Shown one piece after another: positions 38,604-49,210 of a DNA stretch of 64,000 nt. A model generated the notes under the pieces. That model was not told the origin of the DNA. It saw only the letters and a program-made list of their open reading frames with translations, and did no database searches. The DNA is taken from contig NZ_CP025000.1 in assembly GCF_002808045.1 (NCBI RefSeq), positions 744,001 through 808,000 on the forward strand, given 5' to 3'. This DNA is from Idiomarina sp. X4 (GTDB lineage Bacteria; Pseudomonadota; Gammaproteobacteria; Enterobacterales; Alteromonadaceae). Positions within the stretch are counted from its first letter, which is position 1; each line of letters starts with the position of its first letter. A program made the position numbers and the translations under genes.

Positions 38604-40025
38604 TTACTCCGTACCACCAACGGTCATTGAATCCAGTTTCAAGGTTGGTTGTCCGACACCAACAGGAACACTTTGACCGTCCTTACCACAAACACCAACG
38701 CCGGCGTCCAGTTCCAGGTCATTGCCGACCATAGAAACCTGTGACATAGCATCAGGTCCGTTACCAATTAAGGTAGCCCCTTTTATTGGCGCGGTAATTT
38801 TACCGTCTTCAATTAAGTAAGCCTCTGACGCTGAAAACACAAACTGTCCTGAGGTTATGTCGACTTGTCCGCCGGCAAACTGAGGCGCATAAATGCCCTT
38901 TTTGACACTGCTGATAATCTCATCCGGCGTACTTTCGCCCGGCAGCATATAAGTATTCGTCATACGAGGCATGGGTAAATGAGCAAAGCTTTCCCGGCGA
39001 CCATTACCGGTGACGCTTTGTTTCATCAACCGTGCGTTCATCTTGTCCTGCATATAACCACGCAAGCGACCGTTCTCTATCAGAACATTGTAACCACTCG
39101 GTGTCCCTTCATCGTCTATCGTCATCGAGCCACGACGGTCATTCATGGTGCCGTCATCGACAATGGTACAAAGCTCTGAAGCCACCTTTTCACCCACACG
39201 ACCGGAGTAAGCTGACGACCCTTTACGATTGAAATCACCTTCAAGGCCATGACCAACCGCCTCATGCAATAACACCCCTGGCCAACCCGCTCCTAAAACG
39301 ACTGGCATGTTACCTGCGGGTGCCGGACGTGCTTCTAAGTTCACCAGTGCCTGGCGAACCGCCTCTTCGGCGAAGTGCTTCCAACGTGTACTACCGTTTG
39401 TGTCTTCAATAAAAAATTCGTAACCAACGCGCGCTCCACCACCGGCGCTACCGCGCTCACGACGACCGTTTTGCTCCGCAATGACCGAACAGTTCAAACG
39501 AATAAGCGGGCGCTTATCGGTAGCAAAGGTGCCATCTGTCGCAGCAACCAGTACATCGTCATAACTGCCACTTAAACTGACAACCACTTGCGACACTCGG
39601 CTGTCCTGCGCACGCGCATGAGCATCAGTCTGTTTTAACAGCTCAATTTTTTCATCTTCCGACAGCGTATTTAAAGGATTAATGCCTTCATATCGTGATG
39701 TGGCCTGCACAGACTGTAACGCCGCTACCGACTTACTCTGCCCCTGACGGGCAATACCGCGGGCAGCTTCACTGGTGCGCTTAAGCGCTTCCAAAGTAAT
39801 TTCATCAGCGTAAGCAAAGCCAGTTTTTTCGCCCTGCACCGCACGAACGCCCATTCCGGTTTCAATATGAAACGCACCATTTTTAATGATGCCGTCTTCC
39901 AGCACCCAGGATTCATTGACACTGTGTTGCAGATAAATGTCTGCAAAATCAATTGTACCGCTGTATAACGTTGCCAACGCTTTACTAATATCGCTCTCAG
40001 ACAACGAATAATCATTTAGTGTCAT
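38604..40025 (-). CDS. tldD: TldD, metalloprotease subunit of TldD/TldE
   Basis: TldD is the zinc-dependent catalytic subunit. The 473-residue protein carries the HExxH zinc motif HEAVGH at 254-259, followed by [16 protein letters not shown], and the C-terminal [17 protein letters not shown]. Length agrees with E. coli TldD (481). It overlaps the upstream nitrilase gene by 14 bases. Confidence 0.96.
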   Translation of the reverse strand: MTLNDYSLSESDISKALATLYSGTIDFADIYLQHSVNESWVLEDGIIKNGAFHIETGMGVRAVQGEKTGFAYADEITLEALKRTSEAARGIARQGQSKSVAALQSVQATSRYEGINPLNTLSEDEKIELLKQTDAHARAQDSRVSQVVVSLSGSYDDVLVAATDGTFATDKRPLIRLNCSVIAEQNGRRERGSAGGGARVGYEFFIEDTNGSTRWKHFAEEAVRQALVNLEARPAPAGNMPVVLGAGWPGVLLHEAVGHGLEGDFNRKGSSAYSGRVGEKVASELCTIVDDGTMNDRRGSMTIDDEGTPSGYNVLIENGRLRGYMQDKMNARLMKQSVTGNGRRESFAHLPMPRMTNTYMLPGESTPDEIISSVKKGIYAPQFAGGQVDITSGQFVFSASEAYLIEDGKITAPIKGATLIGNGPDAMSQVSMVGNDLELDAGVGVCGKDGQSVPVGVGQPTLKLDSMTVGGTE

Positions 40026-40851
40026 GTATGTTTACTACCTCAAATTGGTTTTGTTTGGCGACCGGCATTTGTTGACGTATTTCTTCGGTTCGGTCTAAGT
40101 CGACTTCGACCGAAATAATGCCTTCACCTTTTGCCTGTTCCGCTAAAATTTCACCCCACGGGCTGACAATAATGGAATGCCCGTAAGTCTCGCGTCCGTT
40201 ATCATGCACACCCACTTGGTTAGGGGCCACCACATAAGCCTGCTGCTCTATAGCCCTTGCTCTAACCAACGCATGCCAGTGTGCATTCCCGGTCACTTGG
40301 GTAAATCCAGACGGCAAAGCAATGATATTAGCGCCTGCCTCGCGCAACGCCCTAAACAGCTCAGGAAAACGGAGATCATAACATACCGACATACCGACAA
40401 CACCACAGTCGGTATCGACTGCAACCACTTCCGTACCCGGCTTCGTCCATTTTGATTCACGGTATTGTTTGGTGTTATCAGCTACATCCACATCGAACAG
40501 GTGAATTTTGTCGTATCGCGCAACAAGCTCTCCTGTTGGCGAATACATTAACGATGCAGCTGAAAAGCGTTCACCCGCATCAATAGGGATGGTACCACCA
40601 ATCAAATATACACCGTGCTGTTTCGCGAGCGAAGAAAGCGCTCTTTGCACATCGCCGTCTTTGTAGTTTTCAGCCATATCCAGTTGCGCTCGGTCACCAG
40701 CACCAAAGCAGACAAAGGCTTCAGGAAGAACCACTAGATGGGGGTAATTGGCAGACGGGAGATTGTTAAGAAGCTTTTTGACAATGTCGAGGTTGTCTTC
40801 AGGTTTAGAGCGGCTGCTCATTTGCAGCGCTGTCAGTTGCACCTTTTTCAT
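40012..40851 (-). CDS. Nitrilase-superfamily amidase (Nit1/deaminated-glutathione amidase type)
   Basis: This is a carbon-nitrogen hydrolase of 279 residues with the Glu-Lys-Cys triad visible: [16 protein letters not shown] and [13 protein letters not shown]. The FDVDV and RFPELFRAL context matches the Nit1/YbeM-like branch, which repairs deaminated glutathione, but substrate is not proven. The first strand ([10 protein letters not shown]) requires the start at 40851, so the gene overlaps the end of yhdP by 47 bases. Confidence 0.88.
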   Translation of the reverse strand: MKKVQLTALQMSSRSKPEDNLDIVKKLLNNLPSANYPHLVVLPEAFVCFGAGDRAQLDMAENYKDGDVQRALSSLAKQHGVYLIGGTIPIDAGERFSAASLMYSPTGELVARYDKIHLFDVDVADNTKQYRESKWTKPGTEVVAVDTDCGVVGMSVCYDLRFPELFRALREAGANIIALPSGFTQVTGNAHWHALVRARAIEQQAYVVAPNQVGVHDNGRETYGHSIIVSPWGEILAEQAKGEGIISVEVDLDRTEEIRQQMPVAKQNQFEVVNIHDTK

Positions 40852-43800
40852 CGTTTACCTCTGGATCTTTGGGGTCTTCCTCCAATTTTGGCAAATCAAC
40901 CGGGCGGCTGTCACGCTCTATTTCCTGTACAACCGGATTCTCTATGGTGCCGGTCACTTCATAGCGTAGCTTTGAAATAACTTTTGCGTCATGCAGCACT
41001 TTGTCAATAAGTAGCGCAGCCAGTCCGCTTGGAGGGTTAACCATCCAGGCAAGAATAACCGGCAGACTCGAAGTCACTTTCGGTGCGTATGTTAACGTAT
41101 AATTCAGTTCACCGCTGGTCATGTCTGTCCAGCCCCGAATATCCATATCGCCTGCGGAGCCAAGCAATCTGGCATCATCTGTTTGAGCAACACCATCCTC
41201 TATGGCGGCGCTTCCTGACAGTTCGGTAAAGAACATACCCTGAGAGAATATGTCACGGAAGTCTAGCGTCAGTTTACGTAAAATACTGTCCAAACTGAGT
41301 ATCGAGAATATACGAGCCCCCCCATCACTGACTTCAGCAAGGTAACCTTTACCCAATGACCAGGCAATATTCCCGTCCAGTGAAGACCAGCTGGGTTGAT
41401 GCAGATGATCATCCCAGTTCAGGGAGAAGTTAATATCCGCGGAGCTATCCCGAATGGCTGTTTCGATACCAAACTGACGCAGTAATTCACCTAAATCGTT
41501 GGTATTTAATTGACCGTTTAACTCACTATAGGCTTGTTCATTTTCATAGCGCCACACTCCGTTAGCCTGAATACGATCGCCATTTCGAGTGACGTTTAGG
41601 CGGTCAATCGTAAAACCTTTTGCCTGCGCGGACGCCTCGATTGGAGAAATCGCTAAATCGACTTCTCCTAAGTTGTGCTCGTTAATTCGACAGCTTCGGC
41701 AGTTGACATTGACCGGTGGCACTTTCCCCAGCCAATCCCATTTCGCCTCGTCATCATTGTCAGAACTTGGCAGTTCAATATCGGTGGACAGCTCGAGGTA
41801 GTCAGCCCTGACATCAATGCCTTTTTTCATAAACTCATTAGGAATACCGACGTTTAGCACGGCTTTGTCTGAATTAACCTGAACCTGCCACTCGTTTGCC
41901 TCAGGCCAGCTTCGTATATTCGCAGCCCCAAAGCTTTGCTCTGACCATTTCAGCTCATTCGCTGAAACACTGATTGAATCGGGCAACCATGGGTTGTGTG
42001 CTTCAGCGCTGGCATCCCCCACTGAAGAACCACCACTTCCAAGCGCATAAATAAGTGAATACCAACGGCCGATATCGGCGTCGCCAAGCTTAGCCAACAC
42101 AGTGAATCCACTGCCCGCATCCTCAATCTGACTATCTTCACCAACCGCTAATGTCGCTTTTTGCCATCCCGGCATATCCAATCGCCAGCGGCCTTCAAAA
42201 CGCGCTCTTTCGTCAATGCGCCCAGTCACTGTATAGTTATCGCCAGAGCCATTTAAGGAGAAATAAAACTGCCAACCTTCACCAAAACTCTTTTCTAACG
42301 GGCTCGGCAAATACGTTTCTAAACCGGTTAGGTCGTATTGTCCTTCAGCATCAACCTTCATAGAGTCACCGGTAAACTGCAACGTCACCCGGCTTTCCCC
42401 GTTAACCGCCCCGTAAAAGAACTCCTCCCACTGGTCGTAAGGAAACTGTTTGAATAACGGTTCAGTCTGCCAGTCTAACTCCGTATTAATGGCTAATTCA
42501 TAGCCGTCATTTTTCGAATCTCCCTCAACGGAAGCTGTCACAGGCATACCGTACCAACTCAGTATCAAATCTGAGGTATTAACGCTGGCGTTATTGACGG
42601 TCAACTTCCCTTCATTGATGCTGAATCGTTGTTTTATTGCATCAATTGTTACCTGAACGCCTGCCAATGGCGCTTCAACAAATACGCCAACCTCGCGAGA
42701 CTCATCAAACGGAATATCCAACGCTACTTGCCCGGTCACCTGCCCTTGCGGATTCAGTTGATTAAAGGTTTCTGTTACCGAATCTAAAGGCGAATTCTTG
42801 AATACGTTATAGACCTGCTGAGCATCGCCCGACGCTCGTGCTTCTATTTGCAGTCCAATGTTACCGTCGGTGAGATCTGGAATTCGAGCAGAAACGTTGT
42901 CGACATTAACTGAACCAATAACAGCTTTGTCAGCGTACATGAGCAAACTATTCTGGTAAAAGTCCAGGTGAATAGGCGCTTTTTCAAGGACCGGCCAATC
43001 AGGCTGGAACTTAAAGTCCAACGATTCGAAGTCCGCGCGAGCGTTAAACACCGATGCCAGACTGGCATTAGCAAAGCTATCAATATCGCCTCGCCACACT
43101 GCTTCAATGCCACTTAATTGCCCTGCGTGCATAGCTTCACTTAAGTAGCTATGCACACCATCGCCCATCGCTTTAGGCAACAGTTTGCGAGCCGTTTCTA
43201 CGGAAAACGGCGCCGTCGAGTAAATAAACGAATCAATAGACGGTTTACCATTCACGCTATCTGAGGATAGCTGAGCACTTCCCCGCAAGGTTAAATCGTT
43301 TACTTGTGCCAGCATTTGCGTTAACGAAACTGACCAGCCGTTATCATTGGCCCTCCAGGTTCCGGATAAATCCAGTTCGTTAATAGCCCAGGCATGTTCT
43401 GAGGACAAATGTCGGCTTGCCACTGAGACACCACTACCATACAAATGCCATTGAGCCTGATTATTCATTTGGCTCACACTCACGTGTAAACCGCTTACAC
43501 TGGGTGTATTATTACCACCTTCGATAGACAGCCCGGTGCCATCAACACGCCACTGGCTTCCTGTGATGGGATGTAACCGATATTGACCATCGACTTGACC
43601 ATTAATCCCCGTTCTCTTAACCCATTTCACCACTTCCTGGGAAGTAAACGGCAACAGCGTAAACAATGATGTAGCATCGTCTAGCTTGACGTTTGAAACA
43701 CTAATATCGTGAATACTGTTCTTATTTTGCCAGGCAACTCTCGGAACCCGAACACTGCCCGAAGAAGACTCCAGAGTCATTGGTAAACTATTCATTAGCC

Positions 43801-44698
43801 AACCATCTTCCTGCGGCCTCAAGATGACTTTTCCACCAGGAATATCCAACCAATGCGTTTGCCCAGCGTCCTTATACTGCCAGGTTATACGGTTCTGACG
43901 AAGCTGCAGAAGCCCTTCAAATAGCTCACCATTTTGCATATCCAGCCAGGCAGTAAAGTTGACATCCGACTCCTGTACGTCGATATCACCCAGTCTCTCC
44001 TCCAGCCAAGGACTAATATCGATGTTTTGTGCATTCACATAGAACTGACCCGTTAATTCCGACCAAGTATCACCATTGAGGTCAACAATGATATCCAGGG
44101 CGTTGGTCGCGAAGTCGTCCATCCTTAGGCTACCGACCGCGCGGTGCCGTGATCCTTCGTTAACCCAGGACAAACGTTCGAGCTCAATTCTTCGGGTGAT
44201 TCCCCTTAAATTAGTCAGAAAGACTTGTCCCTGGTGTATTGAGAACTTCTCTAACTGATGTAGAAACAACTCACTGAGATTATCAATATCTAATGTGTCA
44301 TTCCCTGGCACATCGGTTAGCTGTCTGAGATCAACGGCAATATTGGCGTTATCCAAGATAAACTCTTCAGCCACAAATTGCTGCTGAACAATGCTTTGCC
44401 AGAAGTTTAAAACCACATACACTTGCGCAACATTAAACTTCACCTTTGCATCGTTTGTCGGTGACAATGAGAGGTCTTCGAGTACGATAGACGGCCCTTG
44501 CTGAGTCCATGCCATAGACAAATCGTTAATACTGACAGGTTGCTGGAAGCGTGACTCTAGTTCATTCTCGAGGGGCTGAGTTAAGTCTGGCAGATACGGC
44601 AGACTATAGCGAAGCAAACTCAGGGCAACAGCAACCAGTACCAGCACAATAGCCAGTAGTAGCCACAGTTTTTTTAGTACCCAGGACAGTGCTTGCAT
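40805..44698 (-). CDS. yhdP: YhdP, AsmA-like inner-to-outer membrane phospholipid transport protein
   Basis: YhdP is a long bridge protein implicated in phospholipid delivery to the outer membrane together with TamB and YdbH. The 1297-residue product has an N-terminal membrane helix (LWLLLAIVLVLVAVALSLL) and an extended, beta-rich periplasmic body. The AsmA/DUF3971-type C-terminal part contains LTLDFRDIFSQGMFFTELSG and GELNYTLTYAPKVTSSLPVI. The C-terminal 45 residues are acidic and low-complexity. It lies between rng and the nitrilase gene. Confidence 0.95.
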   Translation of the reverse strand: MQALSWVLKKLWLLLAIVLVLVAVALSLLRYSLPYLPDLTQPLENELESRFQQPVSINDLSMAWTQQGPSIVLEDLSLSPTNDAKVKFNVAQVYVVLNFWQSIVQQQFVAEEFILDNANIAVDLRQLTDVPGNDTLDIDNLSELFLHQLEKFSIHQGQVFLTNLRGITRRIELERLSWVNEGSRHRAVGSLRMDDFATNALDIIVDLNGDTWSELTGQFYVNAQNIDISPWLEERLGDIDVQESDVNFTAWLDMQNGELFEGLLQLRQNRITWQYKDAGQTHWLDIPGGKVILRPQEDGWLMNSLPMTLESSSGSVRVPRVAWQNKNSIHDISVSNVKLDDATSLFTLLPFTSQEVVKWVKRTGINGQVDGQYRLHPITGSQWRVDGTGLSIEGGNNTPSVSGLHVSVSQMNNQAQWHLYGSGVSVASRHLSSEHAWAINELDLSGTWRANDNGWSVSLTQMLAQVNDLTLRGSAQLSSDSVNGKPSIDSFIYSTAPFSVETARKLLPKAMGDGVHSYLSEAMHAGQLSGIEAVWRGDIDSFANASLASVFNARADFESLDFKFQPDWPVLEKAPIHLDFYQNSLLMYADKAVIGSVNVDNVSARIPDLTDGNIGLQIEARASGDAQQVYNVFKNSPLDSVTETFNQLNPQGQVTGQVALDIPFDESREVGVFVEAPLAGVQVTIDAIKQRFSINEGKLTVNNASVNTSDLILSWYGMPVTASVEGDSKNDGYELAINTELDWQTEPLFKQFPYDQWEEFFYGAVNGESRVTLQFTGDSMKVDAEGQYDLTGLETYLPSPLEKSFGEGWQFYFSLNGSGDNYTVTGRIDERARFEGRWRLDMPGWQKATLAVGEDSQIEDAGSGFTVLAKLGDADIGRWYSLIYALGSGGSSVGDASAEAHNPWLPDSISVSANELKWSEQSFGAANIRSWPEANEWQVQVNSDKAVLNVGIPNEFMKKGIDVRADYLELSTDIELPSSDNDDEAKWDWLGKVPPVNVNCRSCRINEHNLGEVDLAISPIEASAQAKGFTIDRLNVTRNGDRIQANGVWRYENEQAYSELNGQLNTNDLGELLRQFGIETAIRDSSADINFSLNWDDHLHQPSWSSLDGNIAWSLGKGYLAEVSDGGARIFSILSLDSILRKLTLDFRDIFSQGMFFTELSGSAAIEDGVAQTDDARLLGSAGDMDIRGWTDMTSGELNYTLTYAPKVTSSLPVILAWMVNPPSGLAALLIDKVLHDAKVISKLRYEVTGTIENPVVQEIERDSRPVDLPKLEEDPKDPEVNDEKGATDSAANEQPL

Positions 44699-44702
44699 TA
44701 AC

Positions 44703-46169
44703 CTACATCATTACCACGTCAAATTGCTCTTGATTATACAGAGGTTCGGTCTGTACGGTAATTTGACGTGAAACAAACAGCTCAAGTTCAGCTAACGCAT
44801 GAGATTCTTCGTTGACTAATGCTTCACTGACTTTAGCTGACGCATAAACAACGAATTTGTCGGCCTCGTAGGCCTTATGCACGCGCACAATCTCTCGCAT
44901 AATTTCGTAACAAACGGTTTCAACGGTTTTCATCGTGCCACGCCCCTGACAAACGGGGCACTCGGAACAAAGCACGTGTTCGAGGCTTTCGCGGGTTCGT
45001 TTACGGGTCATCTCAACCAGTCCGAGCGTCGTAAAACCGTTAATCGTGGTCTTCGCCCTGTCTTTTGACAAGGCAAGCTCCAGGCTGTGTAAGACACGCC
45101 GTTTATGTTCTTCGTCGCGCATATCGATAAAGTCGATAATGATAATGCCACCCAAATTCCGCAACCGCAGTTGTCGTGCTATTGCCTGAGTCGCTTCTAT
45201 ATTGGTGTTGAATATGGTCTCTTCGAGGTTTCTGTGGCCGACGAAAGCACCGGTATTGATATCGATGGTCGTCATCGCCTCAGTTTGATCAATAATTAAC
45301 GAGCCCCCCGATTTTAAGTCAACGCGGCGGTCAAGGGCACGCTGCATTTCATTTTCAATATCAAACAGGTCAAAAATAGGCCGATCACCGGTATAGTACT
45401 CCAGCACACCTGTTAATTCGGGAATAAAGTCTTTGGTGAAGGTTTTCAGGGTGTCAAAAGTCACTTTCGAGTCTACCCGAATGCGCTCGATTTCCTCACC
45501 GACAAAGTCACGCAGCACACGACAGGACAAGTTTAAGTCTTCATACAACATGCCAACTTTACGCTGACTTTTCTTGCGCGTTTTAATTTTCTCCCAAAGT
45601 CGGAAAAGAAAGTCCGCATCGCTTTTTAACGATTGCTCAGAGGCCCCTTCTGCCGCTGTACGAACAATAAATTTACCGTCTTCAGTGCTAACCGACTCCG
45701 CTATTTCTTTTAAGCGATCACGCTCTTCGCCTTCTTCAATGCGCTGCGAAACACCCACATGGTCACTTTTCGGCATGAAGACTAAATAGCGCGACGGTAG
45801 GGTAATGTCAGTAGTCAGTCGCGCACCCTTCGTACCTAAAGGGTCTTTGACGACCTGAACCATAATTTGCTGGCCTTGATGAACCAACTCAGTAATATCT
45901 CTTTCAGGTCGGTCCGGCTGAGGAAGGTCGTCTCCGTCAACTTGTACCACAATGTCTGACGCATGTAAGAATGCCGCCTTATCCAAACCAATATCGATAA
46001 AGGCCGCCTGCATTCCCGGTAAAACACGGGACACTTTTCCCATGTAGATGTTACCCACCAGACCTCGTTTCGCCTGCCGTTCAATATGAACTTCCTGCAA
46101 AATGCCATTTTCAACGAGGACCACCCGCGTTTCCGTGGGTGTAACGTTCATGAGAACTTCAACGCTCAT
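44703..46169 (-). CDS. rng: RNase G
   Basis: RNase G is an endoribonuclease that matures 16S rRNA 5' ends and degrades some mRNAs. The 488-residue protein has an S1 domain (GNIYMGKVSRVLPGMQAAFI), the metal-binding aspartates in TTIDINTGAFVG and IIIIDFIDMRDEEHK, and the zinc-link CPVC in CSECPVCQGRG. It lacks the long RNase E tail. The ATG at 46169 (MSVEVLMNVTPTETR) aligns with E. coli, with AGGTGG upstream and 1 base after maf; a GTG 3 codons earlier overlaps that site. Confidence 0.97.
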   Translation of the reverse strand: MSVEVLMNVTPTETRVVLVENGILQEVHIERQAKRGLVGNIYMGKVSRVLPGMQAAFIDIGLDKAAFLHASDIVVQVDGDDLPQPDRPERDITELVHQGQQIMVQVVKDPLGTKGARLTTDITLPSRYLVFMPKSDHVGVSQRIEEGEERDRLKEIAESVSTEDGKFIVRTAAEGASEQSLKSDADFLFRLWEKIKTRKKSQRKVGMLYEDLNLSCRVLRDFVGEEIERIRVDSKVTFDTLKTFTKDFIPELTGVLEYYTGDRPIFDLFDIENEMQRALDRRVDLKSGGSLIIDQTEAMTTIDINTGAFVGHRNLEETIFNTNIEATQAIARQLRLRNLGGIIIIDFIDMRDEEHKRRVLHSLELALSKDRAKTTINGFTTLGLVEMTRKRTRESLEHVLCSECPVCQGRGTMKTVETVCYEIMREIVRVHKAYEADKFVVYASAKVSEALVNEESHALAELELFVSRQITVQTEPLYNQEQFDVVMM

Positions 46170-46170
46170 C

Positions 46171-46755
46171 TCAACCACCTGTTACTTCGAACATGCGAAG
46201 TAATTGCTCTGTTTCATATAAAGGTAAGCCAACCACTGCAAAGTAGCTACCTTCAATTCGTTTCACGTATTTGCCACCGTACCCCTGAATACCATAGCCA
46301 CCCGCTTTATCCTGAGGCTCTCCGGTTGCCCAGTAACTTTCGGTATCGTCGGTTGTTAGCAAGGCGAACTCAACGCTTGTGGTAACCAATGTTGATTCAC
46401 TCGCCACTAAACTCTGCCCATCCCAGTGGCAAACGGCGACCGATGTCAGTACCTCATGAGTACGTCCGGACAATTGACGCATCATTTTCTGAAAGTGTTC
46501 AAAGTCCAACGGCTTTTCCATGACCTCTTGGTCACACCGAATCAACGTGTCCGAGCCAATAACGAGACACTCATCAGACTGCCGCGTCGCAACGGCTAAT
46601 GCCTTTTCGTTCGCCAGCCGCAGCACGTAACCCTCAGCACTCTCATTGCTCTGTCGAATTTCATCGATATCGGGCACATCGCAATCAAACGGGCGATGCA
46701 AGAAGTTCAATAATTCGCGCCGACGAGGCGACGAGGAAGCTAAGACAATACGCAT
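46171..46755 (-). CDS. maf: Maf-family nucleoside triphosphate pyrophosphatase (YhdE, dTTP/UTP type)
   Basis: This protein hydrolyses non-canonical or excess NTPs, chiefly dTTP and UTP in the YhdE branch. The 194-residue protein has the Maf signatures LASSSPRRRELL, LRLANEKALAV and DTLIRCDQEVMEKP, and AGGYGIQGYGGKYVKRIEGS. It is coupled to mreD (TAATG) and rng, the usual mreBCD-maf-rng order. Confidence 0.94.
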   Translation of the reverse strand: MRIVLASSSPRRRELLNFLHRPFDCDVPDIDEIRQSNESAEGYVLRLANEKALAVATRQSDECLVIGSDTLIRCDQEVMEKPLDFEHFQKMMRQLSGRTHEVLTSVAVCHWDGQSLVASESTLVTTSVEFALLTTDDTESYWATGEPQDKAGGYGIQGYGGKYVKRIEGSYFAVVGLPLYETEQLLRMFEVTGG

Positions 46756-47240
46756 TATGACACCCCAAACTGGCGGCGAACTTTACGCAACAACGGAAAT
46801 ACCCAAAGCCAGAAAACAGCCGAGGTTAATACAGGCCAAAAATACGATAACGTAAATTCAGCGTCGTGCAGAAAGACGTTTGCCTCGAAGATAATGAAGC
46901 GTTTCAGGAGTATCAGAACGGCAATAACAACGGCCTGCTGTATCAGGGCAAAATTACGAATACGCTGAAAGTTTCTAGCCGCTAAATAGGCAACAACGAC
47001 CATGCCTAATGCATGCACGCCGACGATAGAGCCCAGAAGAACGTCACTTAGCACGCCCAGAATGAGTGCAGTTCCAATGCTTACCCGATGAGGCAAAGCA
47101 ATTACCCAGTACAACATGACCAGCGTTACCCAATCCGGACGAAACACGTCGAAGGTGGCCGGCATTGGCATGACCATTAACGTTAACGCGATGACATAGG
47201 TAACGAGCAGAGTCACTATTCCCGGCTTCAAGAGCTTCAT
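46755..47240 (-). CDS. mreD: MreD, rod-shape membrane protein
   Basis: MreD is a polytopic member of the elongasome. The 161-residue protein has about five membrane segments and DWVTLVMLYWVIALPHRVSIG, typical of MreD. It overlaps mreC by 4 bases and maf by 1. Confidence 0.95.
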   Translation of the reverse strand: MKLLKPGIVTLLVTYVIALTLMVMPMPATFDVFRPDWVTLVMLYWVIALPHRVSIGTALILGVLSDVLLGSIVGVHALGMVVVAYLAARNFQRIRNFALIQQAVVIAVLILLKRFIIFEANVFLHDAEFTLSYFWPVLTSAVFWLWVFPLLRKVRRQFGVS

Positions 47241-48091
47241 TCCTCGTCCTCATAAATCGGCTGTTGCTTACTTTCGCTTGGCCACAATAATAAGACATTT
47301 CGCACTCTGTCTAAGGCGCTTACTGGATCGGCGAACACTGTAGCGAACGGCAGTGACTCATCCCTCACTATGCTGGCAATACGTGCGACAGGATACCCTT
47401 CAGGAAACACATCACCCAGACCGGACGACATCAGCAGGTCGCCTTCTCGCAACTCTGTGCTGTGCGGAATGAACATAAGCTCTAAACGACCAATATCCCC
47501 TGTACCCTGGGCTAACACTCGAATGTCGTTTCTTTCTGAGCGCAGAGAAATAGCATGACTTTGGTCGGAAATAAGTAGCACTCGCGCGGTACTCCCTCCA
47601 ACGTCCTGGACTTGTCCAATGATCCCGCTGCTATCTAATACCGGCTGACCTTCGTACACACCGCTTAAGGTTCCCTTATTAATCACCAACTGTTGCGAAA
47701 ATGGCTCAGACGCAACGGCTATCACCTCGGCAACCATTCTTCGGGCAGACTCGCGTGCGTCCGAACCGAGTAACTCTCTAAGGCGGCGGTTTTCGTTTTT
47801 CAGGAATTGTAATTGCTGCTGCTGCCCCTGAAGCATGAGTATTCGTTGTTTTAACGCTTGGTTTTCCTCACTTAACTGCTCCGTGGTTTTTACCGACTCC
47901 GAAAAGTTATCCAATAACTGTTCGGGCAATATGGCTAAATACTGAACAGGCGCAACGAGTGAGTTAAGAAACACGCGAACAGGCTGCATGGCTTGCAACC
48001 GGTGATCAATAAATATGAGCAGAAACGAACAGGCTAGTGCGAGCACTAGCCTGGAGAGTAAAGACGGGCCGCGGACAAACAGCGTTTTCAT
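47237..48091 (-). CDS. mreC: MreC, rod-shape scaffold protein
   Basis: MreC links MreB to periplasmic PBP2. The 284-residue protein has a membrane helix (LVLALACSFLLIFIDH), a periplasmic coiled coil (EQLSEENQALKQRILMLQGQ) and beta domains with LVINKGTLSGVYEGQPVLD. It follows mreB by 3 bases. Confidence 0.96.
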   Translation of the reverse strand: MKTLFVRGPSLLSRLVLALACSFLLIFIDHRLQAMQPVRVFLNSLVAPVQYLAILPEQLLDNFSESVKTTEQLSEENQALKQRILMLQGQQQQLQFLKNENRRLRELLGSDARESARRMVAEVIAVASEPFSQQLVINKGTLSGVYEGQPVLDSSGIIGQVQDVGGSTARVLLISDQSHAISLRSERNDIRVLAQGTGDIGRLELMFIPHSTELREGDLLMSSGLGDVFPEGYPVARIASIVRDESLPFATVFADPVSALDRVRNVLLLWPSESKQQPIYEDEE

Positions 48092-48094
48092 GAT

Positions 48095-49156
<1,062 letters not shown>

Positions 49157-49182
49157 TTATAAAGCTAACAGAGTGACAGCAA

Positions 49183-49210
49183 AGAGCACAGTAAGTACTT
49201 ACTGCGCTCT
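49183..49210 (-). terminator. Palindromic terminator-like element between the SUMF1-like gene and mreB
   Basis: AGAGCACAGTAAGT and ACTTACTGCGCTCT form a 28-base palindrome with a single mismatch. It overlaps the stop codon of the SUMF1-like gene and ends CTCTTT on the minus strand. It may end that transcript before mreB. Confidence 0.55.

Noticed and set aside
41589..41801. Several plus-strand open frames inside yhdP
   Set aside because: They are antisense shadows of a long, well-supported gene and have no coding signals.
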